15,657 nucleotides of DNA from Chloroflexota bacterium (GCA_020850915.1 JADZDV010000343.1:1-15657), one strand, 5' to 3'. Counted from the stretch's first letter, positions 1-7,942 are shown. The notes: generated from the sequence alone by a model not told the origin. Made by a program: numbers and translations.

Positions 1-223
1 CCCAGACGTTCATCCAGAGCGTCATTCTGGGCGCGCCCGGACTCCAGAGAACTAGACGTTCGTCTTCGATGCGTCGGTAGCAAGGGAACGGCAGCTCGAG
101 GGCCCATTCAGTGGTCAGACGTTGCCAGCCGTTCACTTGCGGGAATGGGGGCTGAGCCACTTTCGGCCTCCTTTCCCGCGCCGTTCGGACGACGCGAAAT
201 CTTCATGATCCGTTTAAGGTCCG
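1..223. other. Gene-free leader upstream of the sigma factor, with repeats
   Basis: I see no convincing coding sequence here. The stretch contains three copies of AGACGTT (4-10, 54-60, 117-123). It also has a small hairpin CCAGA/TCTGG (14-18 with 26-30, 7-nt loop) and a perfect 10-bp palindrome GGGCGCGCCC (29-38). A second CCAGA at 43-47 could pair with the same TCTGG, so two mutually exclusive hairpins are possible. No T-tract follows, so a terminator is not supported. The upstream gene lies outside the window. Confidence 0.4.
54..65. promoter_or_regulatory. Inverted repeat AGACG-TT-CGTCT, operator-like
   Basis: This is a perfect 5+2+5 inverted repeat. Its left half matches the AGACGTT seen again at 4-10 and 117-123. 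A full palindrome with flanking half-sites upstream of a regulatory gene is the usual appearance of an operator for a dimeric regulator. It lies about 160 bp upstream of the proposed -10 element. No regulator is identified, and the short length allows chance occurrence. Confidence 0.3.
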
Positions 224-224
224 A

Positions 225-233
225 TGGTACAAT
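225..233 (+). promoter_or_regulatory. Extended -10 promoter element (TGGTACAAT)
   Basis: TG-G-TACAAT matches an extended -10 (TGn plus a TATAAT-like hexamer, with five of six bases conserved). No good -35 hexamer sits 16-18 bp upstream, which is acceptable for extended -10 promoters. Transcription would start near 240 and give a leader of about 80 nt before the sigma factor start at 320. It also argues against translation starting at the in-frame ATG at 224. Confidence 0.4.
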
Positions 234-319
234 ACGTGCTAGAAGCTGAATCTGAGAACTCGCCGGGGAGGCGCAACCAGCCTGCTCCCCGCTCGTTTTG
301 TTTGGCGGTGGAGGTCACC

Positions 320-901
320 ATGACCCTGGGACAGGCAGTCGTAGCTGAAGCAGCGATCAGTCGGGAGGATCTCGCTGCCGACGCGCTGTTCGAGGAGATC
401 TTCGAGCAGTACCAGGATCGCATCTACAACTGCGTCTACCGCCTCGTTGGCAACAGCGAAGAAGCCTACGACCTGACGCAGGAGACGTTCGTGCGGGCCT
501 ACGCGGCGCTGCCGAAAATCTCCCGCGACCTGAAGGTCGGTCCGTGGCTCTATCGGATCGCGACCAATCTCTGTATGGACCAGCTTCGTCGACGCAAGCT
601 CATCCGCTGGGAGCCGCTTGACAATCTGCTCTCGATGTTCCACCCCAAGCAGGTGGCTCGGGACAACCCGGAGCGTGAAGTGATGCGCCAGGAGTCCCGC
701 GAGGTCGTGCACGAGGTGCTCGACAAGCTGCCGCCCAAGTATCGCACCTGCCTCGTGCTCCGCGAGTACCAGGACATGTCCTGCGAGGAGATCGCCCAGG
801 TCATGGGCACGACGCGGTCCGCGGTGAAGTCGCTGCTGTTCCGGGCCCGCGAGGAGTTCCGGTCAGTCTACGAGAAGGCGCACGGTAACCATCCGATATG
901 A
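320..901 (+). CDS. ECF-type RNA polymerase sigma factor (sigma-70 family)
   Basis: This 193-residue protein redirects RNA polymerase to a specific promoter set. Region 2 spans about residues 23-95 (LFEEIFEQYQDRIYNCVYRL, then DLTQETFVRAY and PWLYRIATNLCMDQLRRR). Region 4 spans about 128-183 (LDKLPPKYRTCLVLREY, then EEIAQVMGTTRSAVKSLLFRA, a helix-turn-helix). Region 3 is absent and the length is typical of ECF sigmas. The start at 320 is chosen because GGAGGT lies at 310-315, four bases upstream. The in-frame ATG at 224 would add an unrelated N-terminus and overlaps the likely -10 element. The stop overlaps the next start as ATGA (898-901), so it is translationally coupled to its anti-sigma factor. 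The ECF subgroup and target promoter cannot be named from sequence alone. Confidence 0.95.
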   Translation: MTLGQAVVAEAAISREDLAADALFEEIFEQYQDRIYNCVYRLVGNSEEAYDLTQETFVRAYAALPKISRDLKVGPWLYRIATNLCMDQLRRRKLIRWEPLDNLLSMFHPKQVARDNPEREVMRQESREVVHEVLDKLPPKYRTCLVLREYQDMSCEEIAQVMGTTRSAVKSLLFRAREEFRSVYEKAHGNHPI

Positions 902-1239
902 CCTGCTCTCGCGAGAGGCTCTCGCACTACCACGACGACGAGCTGTCGGCGGAGGAGAGTGCGGAGGTTCGCGCGCACATCCTGGAATGTCAGACCTGCT
1001 CGGCTGAGCTCGAGTTCTACCGCTGGGTCCGCCAGCAGATCCGCCAGTCCGCGGAACGGCGGGCCCCCAACACGCTCCGACGCGACGTGTTCCAGCGGGT
1101 GGATGCTACCCGAAGGGAGCGTGCGCGCTGGGGTGGGCTCGGCGCATTCGGCCCCGCTGTACCGATGGCTGTCGCTGCCATGCTGGTCGCCGACTGGTGG
1201 GGGTCTGGAAGCTTCTGCCGGCCGGGTCCGCGCCGGTGA
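898..1239 (+). CDS. Anti-sigma factor, zinc-finger N-terminal part (frame broken)
   Basis: The cytoplasmic N-terminus carries the ZAS zinc-binding motif H27-x3-C31-x2-C34 (AHILECQTC), with C3, H10 and H12 nearby. This is the domain that holds a cognate ECF sigma factor inactive. It is coupled to the sigma gene by a 4-nt overlap. From about residue 76 the chain enters an apolar stretch (PAVPMAVAAMLVA) that looks like the start of a membrane helix. It then turns into GSGSFCRPGPRR and stops at two consecutive TGA codons (1237-1242). A complete member of this class would continue through the membrane into an outer sensor domain. That domain is found in the -1 frame directly downstream (1197-2183). 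I read these as two parts of one gene separated by a frame change. A short two-domain protein is possible but less likely. Confidence 0.8.
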   Translation: MTCSRERLSHYHDDELSAEESAEVRAHILECQTCSAELEFYRWVRQQIRQSAERRAPNTLRRDVFQRVDATRRERARWGGLGAFGPAVPMAVAAMLVADWWGSGSFCRPGPRR

Positions 1240-2183
1240 TGACCGCCGCCTATACCGTCCAGGAGCTTCCCGAGGAGCCGGACGGCCTGCGCATCCAGCT
1301 CGTATTCGATCGGCCCATCGAGTCCAGCTCGCTGCCTGGCGCCGTGAGCTTCAGCCCGCCAGTCGAGTTCAGCCAGCGGGTGGTTGGGAACAAGGTCGAG
1401 CTGATCCCCCGCGACGACGTCCTGCCTGGCCAGGCCTATCGCATCGTCATTACGAATGTGCGCGATCAGCTTGGCAACGTCCAGGCGGAGCCGGTCGTTT
1501 TCACCTTGACTGCCGGCGCCACCGCCACCCTCGAACAGGAGCCGGTCTCGCCGGACGGCACGATCGAGGAGGTCGCCAGCGACCTGCCCAGCGGGAGCAG
1601 TATTCGCGGCTTTGGCGCAACCGGCAGCGGCGGTCAGACTCTGGCGCCCGCCCAGTCTGGAAGCCTGCCTGTTGGCGCGCCTGGCTCGACCCAGCTCGTC
1701 ACGGCGCCTGGAGTTACCAGCGTGGTCGGGAAGCTCGTCGGACGCCTCTTCACTCTCCAGGACTCGCTGCGCGACCGTCTCGGTCCGGCCAATGGACCGG
1801 AGCGCCTGGTGCAGCTCAACGAGCAGTCGTTCCAGAGCGGGCTGATGCTCTACCGCGGCGATCTGGATCAGATCGTCGTCCTGACGCGCAGCACAGGTCG
1901 CTGGCGGACCTACCCCAACACCTGGCGGCCCGGTGAAGTACTGCCCTCGTCCGGCACGCGGCCGGCCGGGACCCTGGACCCGATGCGGTCGTTCGGCAAG
2001 CTGTGGCGAGAGCAGCCGCCTGTCAAGAACGAGCTGGGCTGGCCGGTCTATGAGGAGCGCTCGGCCGTCGGAGACCTCCAGTTGTTCGATCGCGGCACGG
2101 TGGTCCGAAGCGCGTACGGTCTGTTCTACGTACTGTACGCTGACGGTAGCTGGCGCACGTTCGCCGATCCGTCTCGCCCGTAG
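1197..2183 (+). CDS. Anti-sigma factor extracytoplasmic part: Ig-like domain plus repeat region
   Basis: This frame begins with the end of a membrane helix (GVWKLLP), then an SbsA/Big_5-like Ig domain at about residues 18-100 (AAYTVQELPEEPDGLRIQLV, PGQAYRIVITNVRDQLGNVQ). A Ser/Gly/Ala-rich linker follows. The last 120 residues contain two related segments, LMLYRGDLDQIVVL..GRWRTY and GTVVRSAYGLFYVLY..GSWRTF. These suggest a repeated beta-structured ligand-binding unit. No ribosome binding site precedes the GTG at 1197, so that start is only the limit of the open frame. An ATG at 1239 overlaps the upstream TGA (TGATG) and could re-initiate. That product would lack any export signal although Ig domains of this kind act outside the membrane. 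I infer it is the outer sensor half of the anti-sigma factor at 898. Confidence 0.7.
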   Translation: MGVWKLLPAGSAPVMTAAYTVQELPEEPDGLRIQLVFDRPIESSSLPGAVSFSPPVEFSQRVVGNKVELIPRDDVLPGQAYRIVITNVRDQLGNVQAEPVVFTLTAGATATLEQEPVSPDGTIEEVASDLPSGSSIRGFGATGSGGQTLAPAQSGSLPVGAPGSTQLVTAPGVTSVVGKLVGRLFTLQDSLRDRLGPANGPERLVQLNEQSFQSGLMLYRGDLDQIVVLTRSTGRWRTYPNTWRPGEVLPSSGTRPAGTLDPMRSFGKLWREQPPVKNELGWPVYEERSAVGDLQLFDRGTVVRSAYGLFYVLYADGSWRTFADPSRP

Positions 2184-2363
2184 GCTCAATTCTTTCCGTC
2201 CGTCGCCAATTCTGTCCTCTCCAGTGGGTGCAGCCGAACCAGCCGCGCTGCGGCCCGGCACGGCACTGCCCGCCGCTGCCGATCGGAAGCTCGTTGCTCG
2301 GCGCCAGTTGGGCAAGCCTGGACTGGACCGGCAGAGCTGATGCCGTGGGGGGGTGCGCTCGAC

Positions 2364-2369
2364 TAGAAT
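2364..2369 (+). promoter_or_regulatory. Candidate -10 element TAGAAT upstream of selA
   Basis: TAGAAT matches the -10 consensus in four of six positions, including the key T1, A2 and T6. It lies 30 bp before the proposed selA start, so transcription would begin about 25 bp upstream of translation. No -35 hexamer is obvious at 16-18 bp. The same hexamer occurs at 11061-11066. Confidence 0.35.
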
Positions 2370-2398
2370 CTTCCAGATCTGGCCTGGGAGCCGAGGTG

Positions 2399-3805
2399 GT
2401 GGAGGATGCTGGCCGCGTGATCGACGAACGCTTCCGCTCGCTGCCGAGCGTGGATCGCCTGCTGCGAGCGCCCCGCGTCGCGGCGCTGGTCGAGCAGCAC
2501 TCGCGCGCCCTGGTGGTCGAGGAGCTTCGCGCCCTCCTGGACGACGCGCGCGCCGGCCTGAAGGACGGGGGGGAGGCCCCCTCGGCGGACGCCGTGGTGG
2601 CTGCGCTGGAGCGGCGTCTGCCGTCCTCGACCCAGACCACGCTCCGGCGCGCGATCAACGCGACCGGGGTCGTGATCCATACGAACCTGGGCCGGGCGCC
2701 GTTGAGCGAGGCCGCGATGGCGGCCATGCTGGAGGTCGCGCGAGATTACTCCAACCTCGAGTACGACCTCGACGCTGGCGCGCGGGGCTCGCGCCATGAG
2801 CACGCCGACGCCCTGCTGCGCCGCCTCACCGGCGCCGAATCGTCCCTGGTGGTCAACAACAACGCCGCGGCGATCCTGCTGGCGCTCATCACGTTCGCCC
2901 AGGGCCGCGAGGTGGTGATCGGCCGCGGCGAGCTGGTGGAGATTGGTGGCGGTTTCCGCATCCCGGACGTGCTGCGCCAGAGTGGCGCGCGGCTGGTCGA
3001 GGTTGGCACGACCAACCGGACTTACGCCGCGGACTACGCCGCCGCGGTTGGGCCCGAGGCGAGCATGCTGCTTCGCGTGCACCCCTCCAACTTCCAGGTG
3101 GTCGGTTTCGTCCATCGCCCGACAATGGGCCAACTGGCGAAGACAGCCCACGAGCGCGGCGTGCTGCTGGTGGACGACCTCGGCAGCGGCTCCCTGCTCG
3201 ACACCTCCCGGTACGGGCTGGCCCGTGAGCCGATGGTCCAGGAGTCGATCGCGGATGGGGCCGACCTGGTCTGTTTCAGCGGCGACAAGCTGCTCGGCGG
3301 GCCGCAGTGCGGCATCCTGCTGGGACGAGCGGAGCTGATCGGCAAGCTGAAGCGGCACCCGCTCACCCGGGCGATCAGACCGGACAAGCTGACGCTCGCC
3401 GCGCTGGGCGCCACGCTGGGCCACTACCTCCGCGGTGAGGCGACGCGCACCGTGCCCGTCTGGCGGATGATCGCCGCTCAGCCAGCGGAGATCGAGCTGC
3501 GCGCCCTGGCACTGCGCGACGAGCTGGCGGACGTGAAGCTCGAGACGACGCTGCTCGACGGTCGCTCGGCGATCGGCGGCGGCTCGCTGCCGGGCGAGAC
3601 ACTGCCAACCCGCCTGCTGGGGCTTCGCGGAGATGAATCGCCGGACCGTCTGGCGGCGCGTCTGCGAGCCGCGGGGCCGGCGGTCGTGGCGCGCGTGGAG
3701 CGGGACTGGCTCGTGCTCGACCTCCGCACCGTCCTCCCCGAGCAGGATGGGACGCTGGCGGGCGTCCTGCGAGCGGCCCTCGGCGCCGATAGGGCGACGA
3801 CCTGA
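2399..3805 (+). CDS. selA: L-seryl-tRNA(Sec) selenium transferase
   Basis: SelA is a PLP-dependent enzyme that converts Ser-tRNA(Sec) to Sec-tRNA(Sec) using selenophosphate. The pyridoxal-binding motif SGDKLLGGPQCG is intact, with Lys297 (codon 3287-3289) as the Schiff-base lysine. The family N-terminus (LPSVDRLL), the RRAINATGVVIHTNLGRAPL segment, NNNAAAILLAL and LLVDDLGSGSL are all visible. The length of 468 aa is close to the usual 460-470. The open frame extends upstream to 2228, but that extension is unlike SelA and precedes the -10 element. Start options are GTG at 2396, 2399 (GGGAG at 2386-2390, spacing 8) and 2417 (GGAGG at 2401-2405, spacing 11). I prefer 2399, with moderate certainty. 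The stop overlaps the selB start by one base (TGATG, 3803-3807). Confidence 0.95.
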   Translation: MEDAGRVIDERFRSLPSVDRLLRAPRVAALVEQHSRALVVEELRALLDDARAGLKDGGEAPSADAVVAALERRLPSSTQTTLRRAINATGVVIHTNLGRAPLSEAAMAAMLEVARDYSNLEYDLDAGARGSRHEHADALLRRLTGAESSLVVNNNAAAILLALITFAQGREVVIGRGELVEIGGGFRIPDVLRQSGARLVEVGTTNRTYAADYAAAVGPEASMLLRVHPSNFQVVGFVHRPTMGQLAKTAHERGVLLVDDLGSGSLLDTSRYGLAREPMVQESIADGADLVCFSGDKLLGGPQCGILLGRAELIGKLKRHPLTRAIRPDKLTLAALGATLGHYLRGEATRTVPVWRMIAAQPAEIELRALALRDELADVKLETTLLDGRSAIGGGSLPGETLPTRLLGLRGDESPDRLAARLRAAGPAVVARVERDWLVLDLRTVLPEQDGTLAGVLRAALGADRATT

Positions 3806-5697
3806 TGCGAGTCGTCGGCACGGCGGGACACGTCGATCACGGCAAGTCCACCCTCATCCGCGCTCTGACCGGCATCGATCCGGATCGGCTCCAGGAGGAG
3901 AAGGACCGGGGCATGACGATCGACCTTGGCTTCGCCTGGCTGAAGCTGCCGAACGGCCAGGAGATCAGCATCGTGGACGTGCCGGGCCACGAGCGGTTCA
4001 TCCACAACATGCTGGCCGGCGTCGGTGGGATCGACGCGGCGCTGTTGGTGGTCGCGGCAGACGAGAGCATTATGCCGCAGACGCGCGAGCACCTGGCCAT
4101 CCTGGACCTGCTGGGCGTCGAGAACGGCGTGGTGGCGCTGACGAAGCGGGACCTGGTCGACGAAGAGTGGCTCGATCTGGTCAAGACGGAGGTTGAGGAG
4201 ACGCTCGCCGAGACGAGCCTGCGCGGCGCTCCGCTGGTAGCCGTCTCCTCGACAACGGGCGAGGGGCTGGATGAGCTGCGCCGGACGATCCAGGATCTGC
4301 TGACGCGCGAGCGAACGCGGCGGGTGACCGGAAAACCGCGCCTACCGGTCGACCGAGTGTTCACCATCGCCGGCTTCGGCACGGTCGTCACCGGGACGCT
4401 GCTGGACGGGCAGCTCGACGTCGGTCAAGAAGTAGAGCTGCAGCCGAGCGGTCGCCGCACGCGTATTCGGGGCTTGCAGTCGCACAAGAAGAAGGTCCAA
4501 TCTGTCCCGGCTGGCACGCGAGTGGCAGTCAACCTGGCAGGGCTCTCGAAGGAGCAGATCGAGCGGGGCGACGTGCTCACCTCGCCGGGCTGGCTTCGAC
4601 CGACGCGCCTGCTGGACGCGCGACTGCGGGTGATCACGGACGCGCCGCGACCGCTCGTCCAGAATACCCTGGTGACCTTCCACACTGGCGCGGCCGAGGC
4701 GCTGGCCAAGGTCAACATCCTGGACGTGCCGGAGATCGCGCCCGGCGACGAGGCCTGGGTCCAGTTGAGGCTCCAGTCCGAGCTCGCCGTGAGCAAGGGC
4801 GACCAGTTCATCCTACGGCTGCCCTCGCCCAGCGCAACGGTCGGTGGCGGCGCGATTGTGGAGCCCCACCCGCGGCGGCATCGACGCTTCCAGGAGAGAG
4901 TCATCAACCAGCTTGCCGTGCTGGAGCAGGGCTCGCCTGAGGAGATCCTGCTGGAGCAGTTGGCGCTCCGCGAGCCGAGCGACCTCGAGAGCCTGACCCG
5001 CCGCTCCGGCCTGGCGCCTGACGAAGCGAAGGCGACCGTCTCCAGGATGATCGAACAGGGGGAGATCGTCGCGCTCGACAACCAGAAGGGCAACCCGGTC
5101 AACGCGACACCGCTCATCTCGAAGACCGGCTGGACCCGGCTCGTCGGCCAGGTGGCACGTACGCTCGAGCAGTTCCACCGCGCCCAGCCTCTGCGCCGGG
5201 GCATGCCGAAGGAAGAGGTGCGGACGCGACTCGGGATCGACGCGCGCCTCTTTCCACGCGTCCTCCAGCGGCTCCTGGCAGAGCGGGCTGTGGCTGAAGT
5301 GGGACCGCTGCTCAAGCTGCCCCCGCACGAGGTCGTCCTGAACGACGCGCAGCGGCAACAGGTCGAGGAGCTCATGGCGTGGCTGACTGAAGCCGGTGCG
5401 TCGCCGCCTTCCCGCGATGAGTTCGAGCACGAGCTGGGTCTGGCGCCCGAGGTCACCCAGGTCTTGCTGGACGAAGGACGGCTGATTGAGGTCTCGCCGG
5501 ATCTGCTCTATCCGCCCCATGTTCGTCAGCAGATGGTGGACGCGGTCGTGGCTCAGATCAAGGAGCAGGGCTCGATCACCGTGGCCGGCGCGCGTGACCT
5601 GTTCGACACGAGCCGCAAGTACGCGCTCGCCCTGATGGCCCATCTCGACGAGCGGCGCATCACTCGCCGCGTCGGGGACGAGCGGGTTCTGGCGTGA
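3805..5697 (+). CDS. selB: Selenocysteine-specific elongation factor
   Basis: SelB is a GTPase that carries Sec-tRNA(Sec) to the ribosome at UGA codons marked by a SECIS hairpin. G-motifs visible: G1 GHVDHGKS (residues 8-15), the switch segment DRGMTID (34-40), G3 DVPGH (58-62) and G4 TKRD (113-116). The TK-D form of G4 is usual in SelB. Elongation-factor beta-barrel domains follow (for example RVFTIAGFGTVVTGTLLDG near 185). A long C-terminal part from about residue 370 has the helical, charged look of the tandem winged-helix SECIS-binding domains. The 630-aa length fits bacterial SelB. The start overlaps the selA stop by one base and the stop overlaps the downstream phosphatase in the same TGATG arrangement, which implies one co-translated unit. 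Confidence 0.95.
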   Translation: MRVVGTAGHVDHGKSTLIRALTGIDPDRLQEEKDRGMTIDLGFAWLKLPNGQEISIVDVPGHERFIHNMLAGVGGIDAALLVVAADESIMPQTREHLAILDLLGVENGVVALTKRDLVDEEWLDLVKTEVEETLAETSLRGAPLVAVSSTTGEGLDELRRTIQDLLTRERTRRVTGKPRLPVDRVFTIAGFGTVVTGTLLDGQLDVGQEVELQPSGRRTRIRGLQSHKKKVQSVPAGTRVAVNLAGLSKEQIERGDVLTSPGWLRPTRLLDARLRVITDAPRPLVQNTLVTFHTGAAEALAKVNILDVPEIAPGDEAWVQLRLQSELAVSKGDQFILRLPSPSATVGGGAIVEPHPRRHRRFQERVINQLAVLEQGSPEEILLEQLALREPSDLESLTRRSGLAPDEAKATVSRMIEQGEIVALDNQKGNPVNATPLISKTGWTRLVGQVARTLEQFHRAQPLRRGMPKEEVRTRLGIDARLFPRVLQRLLAERAVAEVGPLLKLPPHEVVLNDAQRQQVEELMAWLTEAGASPPSRDEFEHELGLAPEVTQVLLDEGRLIEVSPDLLYPPHVRQQMVDAVVAQIKEQGSITVAGARDLFDTSRKYALALMAHLDERRITRRVGDERVLA

Positions 5698-6377
5698 TGC
5701 CCGCGGGTACTCGACATCACGGTGAGACCACGCTCTTCCTGGCGCGACACGGCGAAACCCGCTGGAACGTGGAGCGGCGCTGGCAGGGACACCACGACTC
5801 GCCATTGACCGAACGAGGCGTCGAGCAGGGTCGGCGCCTGGCAGAGCGGCTCAGCGGCGAGCCGCTGGCCGCCGTCTACACGTCCGATCTCGGGCGAGCT
5901 CGAGGCACCGCGGAGCTGGTAGCCGCGGCGCACGGCCTGTCCGTCGTGAAGGACACCGACCTACGGGAGATCGACACCGGCGAATGGACCGGGCGGCCTC
6001 GCGATGAGATCGTCGAGCGACCGGACTGGAACGCGATGCTGACGACCTACCGCCAGCGGCCGTGGGAGTTCGTCATGCCTGGAGGCGAGACGGTCCACGA
6101 CGTCATGGCCCGCGCCCGGTCGTTCGTCGAGCGGGTCGGGCCACGCCACCTCGGGCAGCGCATCGCGGTGATCACCCATCACGTCGTCGTGGAGGTCTTG
6201 CTGGTCACGGCGCTCGGCCTGACCGCCCGCGATCTCTGGCTGCCTCACCAGGGCGGCAACTGCTACGTCAGCGAGCTGGCGTGGTCGGACGGATCGCTAT
6301 CTCCCCGCGCCGTCCACGACGGCGCCCACCTCGAGGACGTCGGCAGTCTCCCCGGCTCGCGACAGCTCGGAACGTAA
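5697..6377 (+). CDS. Histidine phosphatase family protein (phosphoglycerate mutase-like)
   Basis: This is a 226-residue member of the histidine phosphatase superfamily. The phosphate-accepting motif is LARHGETRWN with catalytic His18. DLREIDTGEWTG follows near residue 90, and the second catalytic histidine lies in VITHH (161-162). The fold-typical AVYTSDLGRARGTAE is present. The substrate is not decidable: candidates in this family include phosphoglycerate, alpha-ribazole phosphate and other small phosphoesters. The ATG at 5697 overlaps the selB stop (TGATG), and a GTG at 5694 is an alternative that adds one residue. Its position in the selA-selB unit may be only operonic convenience. I know of no established role for it in selenocysteine synthesis. 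Confidence 0.88.
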   Translation: MPAGTRHHGETTLFLARHGETRWNVERRWQGHHDSPLTERGVEQGRRLAERLSGEPLAAVYTSDLGRARGTAELVAAAHGLSVVKDTDLREIDTGEWTGRPRDEIVERPDWNAMLTTYRQRPWEFVMPGGETVHDVMARARSFVERVGPRHLGQRIAVITHHVVVEVLLVTALGLTARDLWLPHQGGNCYVSELAWSDGSLSPRAVHDGAHLEDVGSLPGSRQLGT

Positions 6378-6534
6378 ACCGGTCCTCCGCCTCGTGCGAG
6401 CACCGTGGCGGGTCCGGTCCGCGCGACGCCGGCTGTGACGCGACTGTGTGCCGACCAGCCGCGGATGGTTGGGGAACGCGCGGTATGCTGGCCCACGGCC
6501 CCGCGCGCGATTCCCCCCGGAGCTCTGCTAGACG

Positions 6535-7854
6535 ATGAATCTTGCTGGTCGCGGCTTGCTGGAGTGGCTTCGCCTGCTAGCTCGGAGCGCGTACCTGCTC
6601 GCGATCGGCGCGGCGCTGTCAGCGGTCGTCTCTCTCGGCGCCCTCGCCGGCTGGCTGACCGCGCGCTGGGACCACGCCGAGCAGGCCGCCGCGCAGACGT
6701 TCGACAGCCTCGTCTCGACTGCCTGGCAGCTCCCTTCTGCTGAGGATCGGGCCATCGCAGCGGACCAGCTTGCCGATGTCGCGGATAGCGTGGGGCCCGC
6801 GTTGAGCGCCGTGGCTGACGCTGAGCCTGCGCAGAGCACTCAGGTCGACACCGCACCCGCGCCTCTGCCTGTGGACACCGATGCGAGCGCGATCGGCGCC
6901 TCCGAGGGGTCCAGAGCGGCTGGCAATCTGGCCGCGCCGACCGGCAGCACCGGCGCTGTGGCGGCGAGCTCGACAGTCGAGGCTGCCGGCCCTGATCTCC
7001 AGGCGATGGCGTCCCTGCGTGCTCAGGTCTCCGACCCGCGAGATGTGCCGAGTTTCGTCCTGGCGGCCGTCGTGACACCATCGGACCTCGCGACCACGAT
7101 GCCGCCTGCCCCGGCGATCGCTTCGGTGACCCATGTCGTGCTTCCCGGCGAGACCCTGTCGGACATCGCGGTCTGGTACCAGGTCGACCAGGACGCCATC
7201 GCCGAGGCAAACCAGCTTGCCGACGCCTCGCTCATCGTGCCGGGCCAGCAGCGTGTCGTGCCGGGCGGTCGGCAGACCGCGCCGCGGCCCGCGGCGACGG
7301 CAGTGTCGAAGCCGACGGCAGCGCCGAAGCCGACGGCCCGCCCGGTCATCGTCGCCGCGCACCCGCCCCCGATGGCCGCTCCGCCGACCGCTGCGCCCAC
7401 CCGCCAGGCGCCACCCGCGCCGACCCCGACCCGCGCGCTGGTGGCGTCGCGGGCACAGGCTGCCTCGCTGGTGGCGCCGCGCGGACTGTCGATCGGCCCG
7501 CTCATCTGGCCGGTGACCGGCTCGATCACCCAGCGCTACGGAGAGAACGGTCACCCTGGCGTGGACGTCGGGGCGAGCACCGGCACGCCTATCAGAGCCG
7601 CGGCGTCCGGCACAGTCATCGTGGCCGCCAAGCTGCCGTACGGCTACGGCTGGCGAATCATCCTCGACCACGGGAACGGCATCACGACCCTGTACGCCCA
7701 CATGTCGGCGTTCAACGTGAACCAGGGCGACCGCGTCACGAGAGGCCAGACCCTGGGAGCCGTCGGCGCCACCGGCCTCGCCACCGGCCCGCACCTCCAC
7801 TTCGAAGTAGCCTCCGGAGGCAAGACGATGGACCCGGGGGCGTATCTGCCATAG
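6535..7854 (+). CDS. LysM domain-containing M23 family metallopeptidase
   Basis: This 439-residue envelope protein is predicted to cut peptidoglycan cross-bridges or similar peptides. An N-terminal membrane helix (LLARSAYLLAIGAALSAVVS, about residues 14-43) anchors or exports it. After a low-complexity stalk comes a LysM carbohydrate-binding motif at about 199-246 (LPGETLSDIAVWYQVDQDAI), then a Pro/Ala/Thr-rich linker (about 248-310). The LytM/M23 domain follows at about 321-439. The zinc ligands are intact: H340-x3-D344 (GHPGVD) and H422 in HLHFE. H389 (LYAHMS) and H420 complete the active site, so it should be catalytically competent. The ATG at 6535 has only a distant GGAG (6519-6522). It follows a 157-bp gap and is probably transcribed separately from the sel unit. 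Confidence 0.92.
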   Translation: MNLAGRGLLEWLRLLARSAYLLAIGAALSAVVSLGALAGWLTARWDHAEQAAAQTFDSLVSTAWQLPSAEDRAIAADQLADVADSVGPALSAVADAEPAQSTQVDTAPAPLPVDTDASAIGASEGSRAAGNLAAPTGSTGAVAASSTVEAAGPDLQAMASLRAQVSDPRDVPSFVLAAVVTPSDLATTMPPAPAIASVTHVVLPGETLSDIAVWYQVDQDAIAEANQLADASLIVPGQQRVVPGGRQTAPRPAATAVSKPTAAPKPTARPVIVAAHPPPMAAPPTAAPTRQAPPAPTPTRALVASRAQAASLVAPRGLSIGPLIWPVTGSITQRYGENGHPGVDVGASTGTPIRAAASGTVIVAAKLPYGYGWRIILDHGNGITTLYAHMSAFNVNQGDRVTRGQTLGAVGATGLATGPHLHFEVASGGKTMDPGAYLP

Positions 7855-7942
7855 ACCGGCAGGAGGACAGGCGCACGAAGAAGCGAAGCTCCCGTCCTGG
7901 CAAGCGCCGCTCCAGCAGCACAGCGCGATCACAGCAGCCGGC

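Noticed and set aside
224..319. Longer sigma factor starting at the ATG at 224
   Set aside because: The 32-residue extension is unlike sigma factors, has no SD, and overlaps the likely -10 element. The ATG at 320 has GGAGGT at the right distance.
1237..1242. TGA at 1237 as a selenocysteine codon, given selA/selB nearby
   Set aside because: A second TGA follows directly in the same frame, and the matching outer domain lies in the -1 frame, so recoding would not restore the protein.
959..2315. Long frames on both strands across the anti-sigma region (959-1936 plus, 1017-2315 minus)
   Set aside because: They are Arg/Pro/Ser-rich shadow frames typical of high-GC DNA. The Ig-like protein in frame 1197 has recognisable domains.
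2228..2398. N-terminal extension of SelA to 2228
   Set aside because: It would give 525 aa against a usual length of about 460-470, has no family similarity, and lies upstream of the -10 element at 2364.
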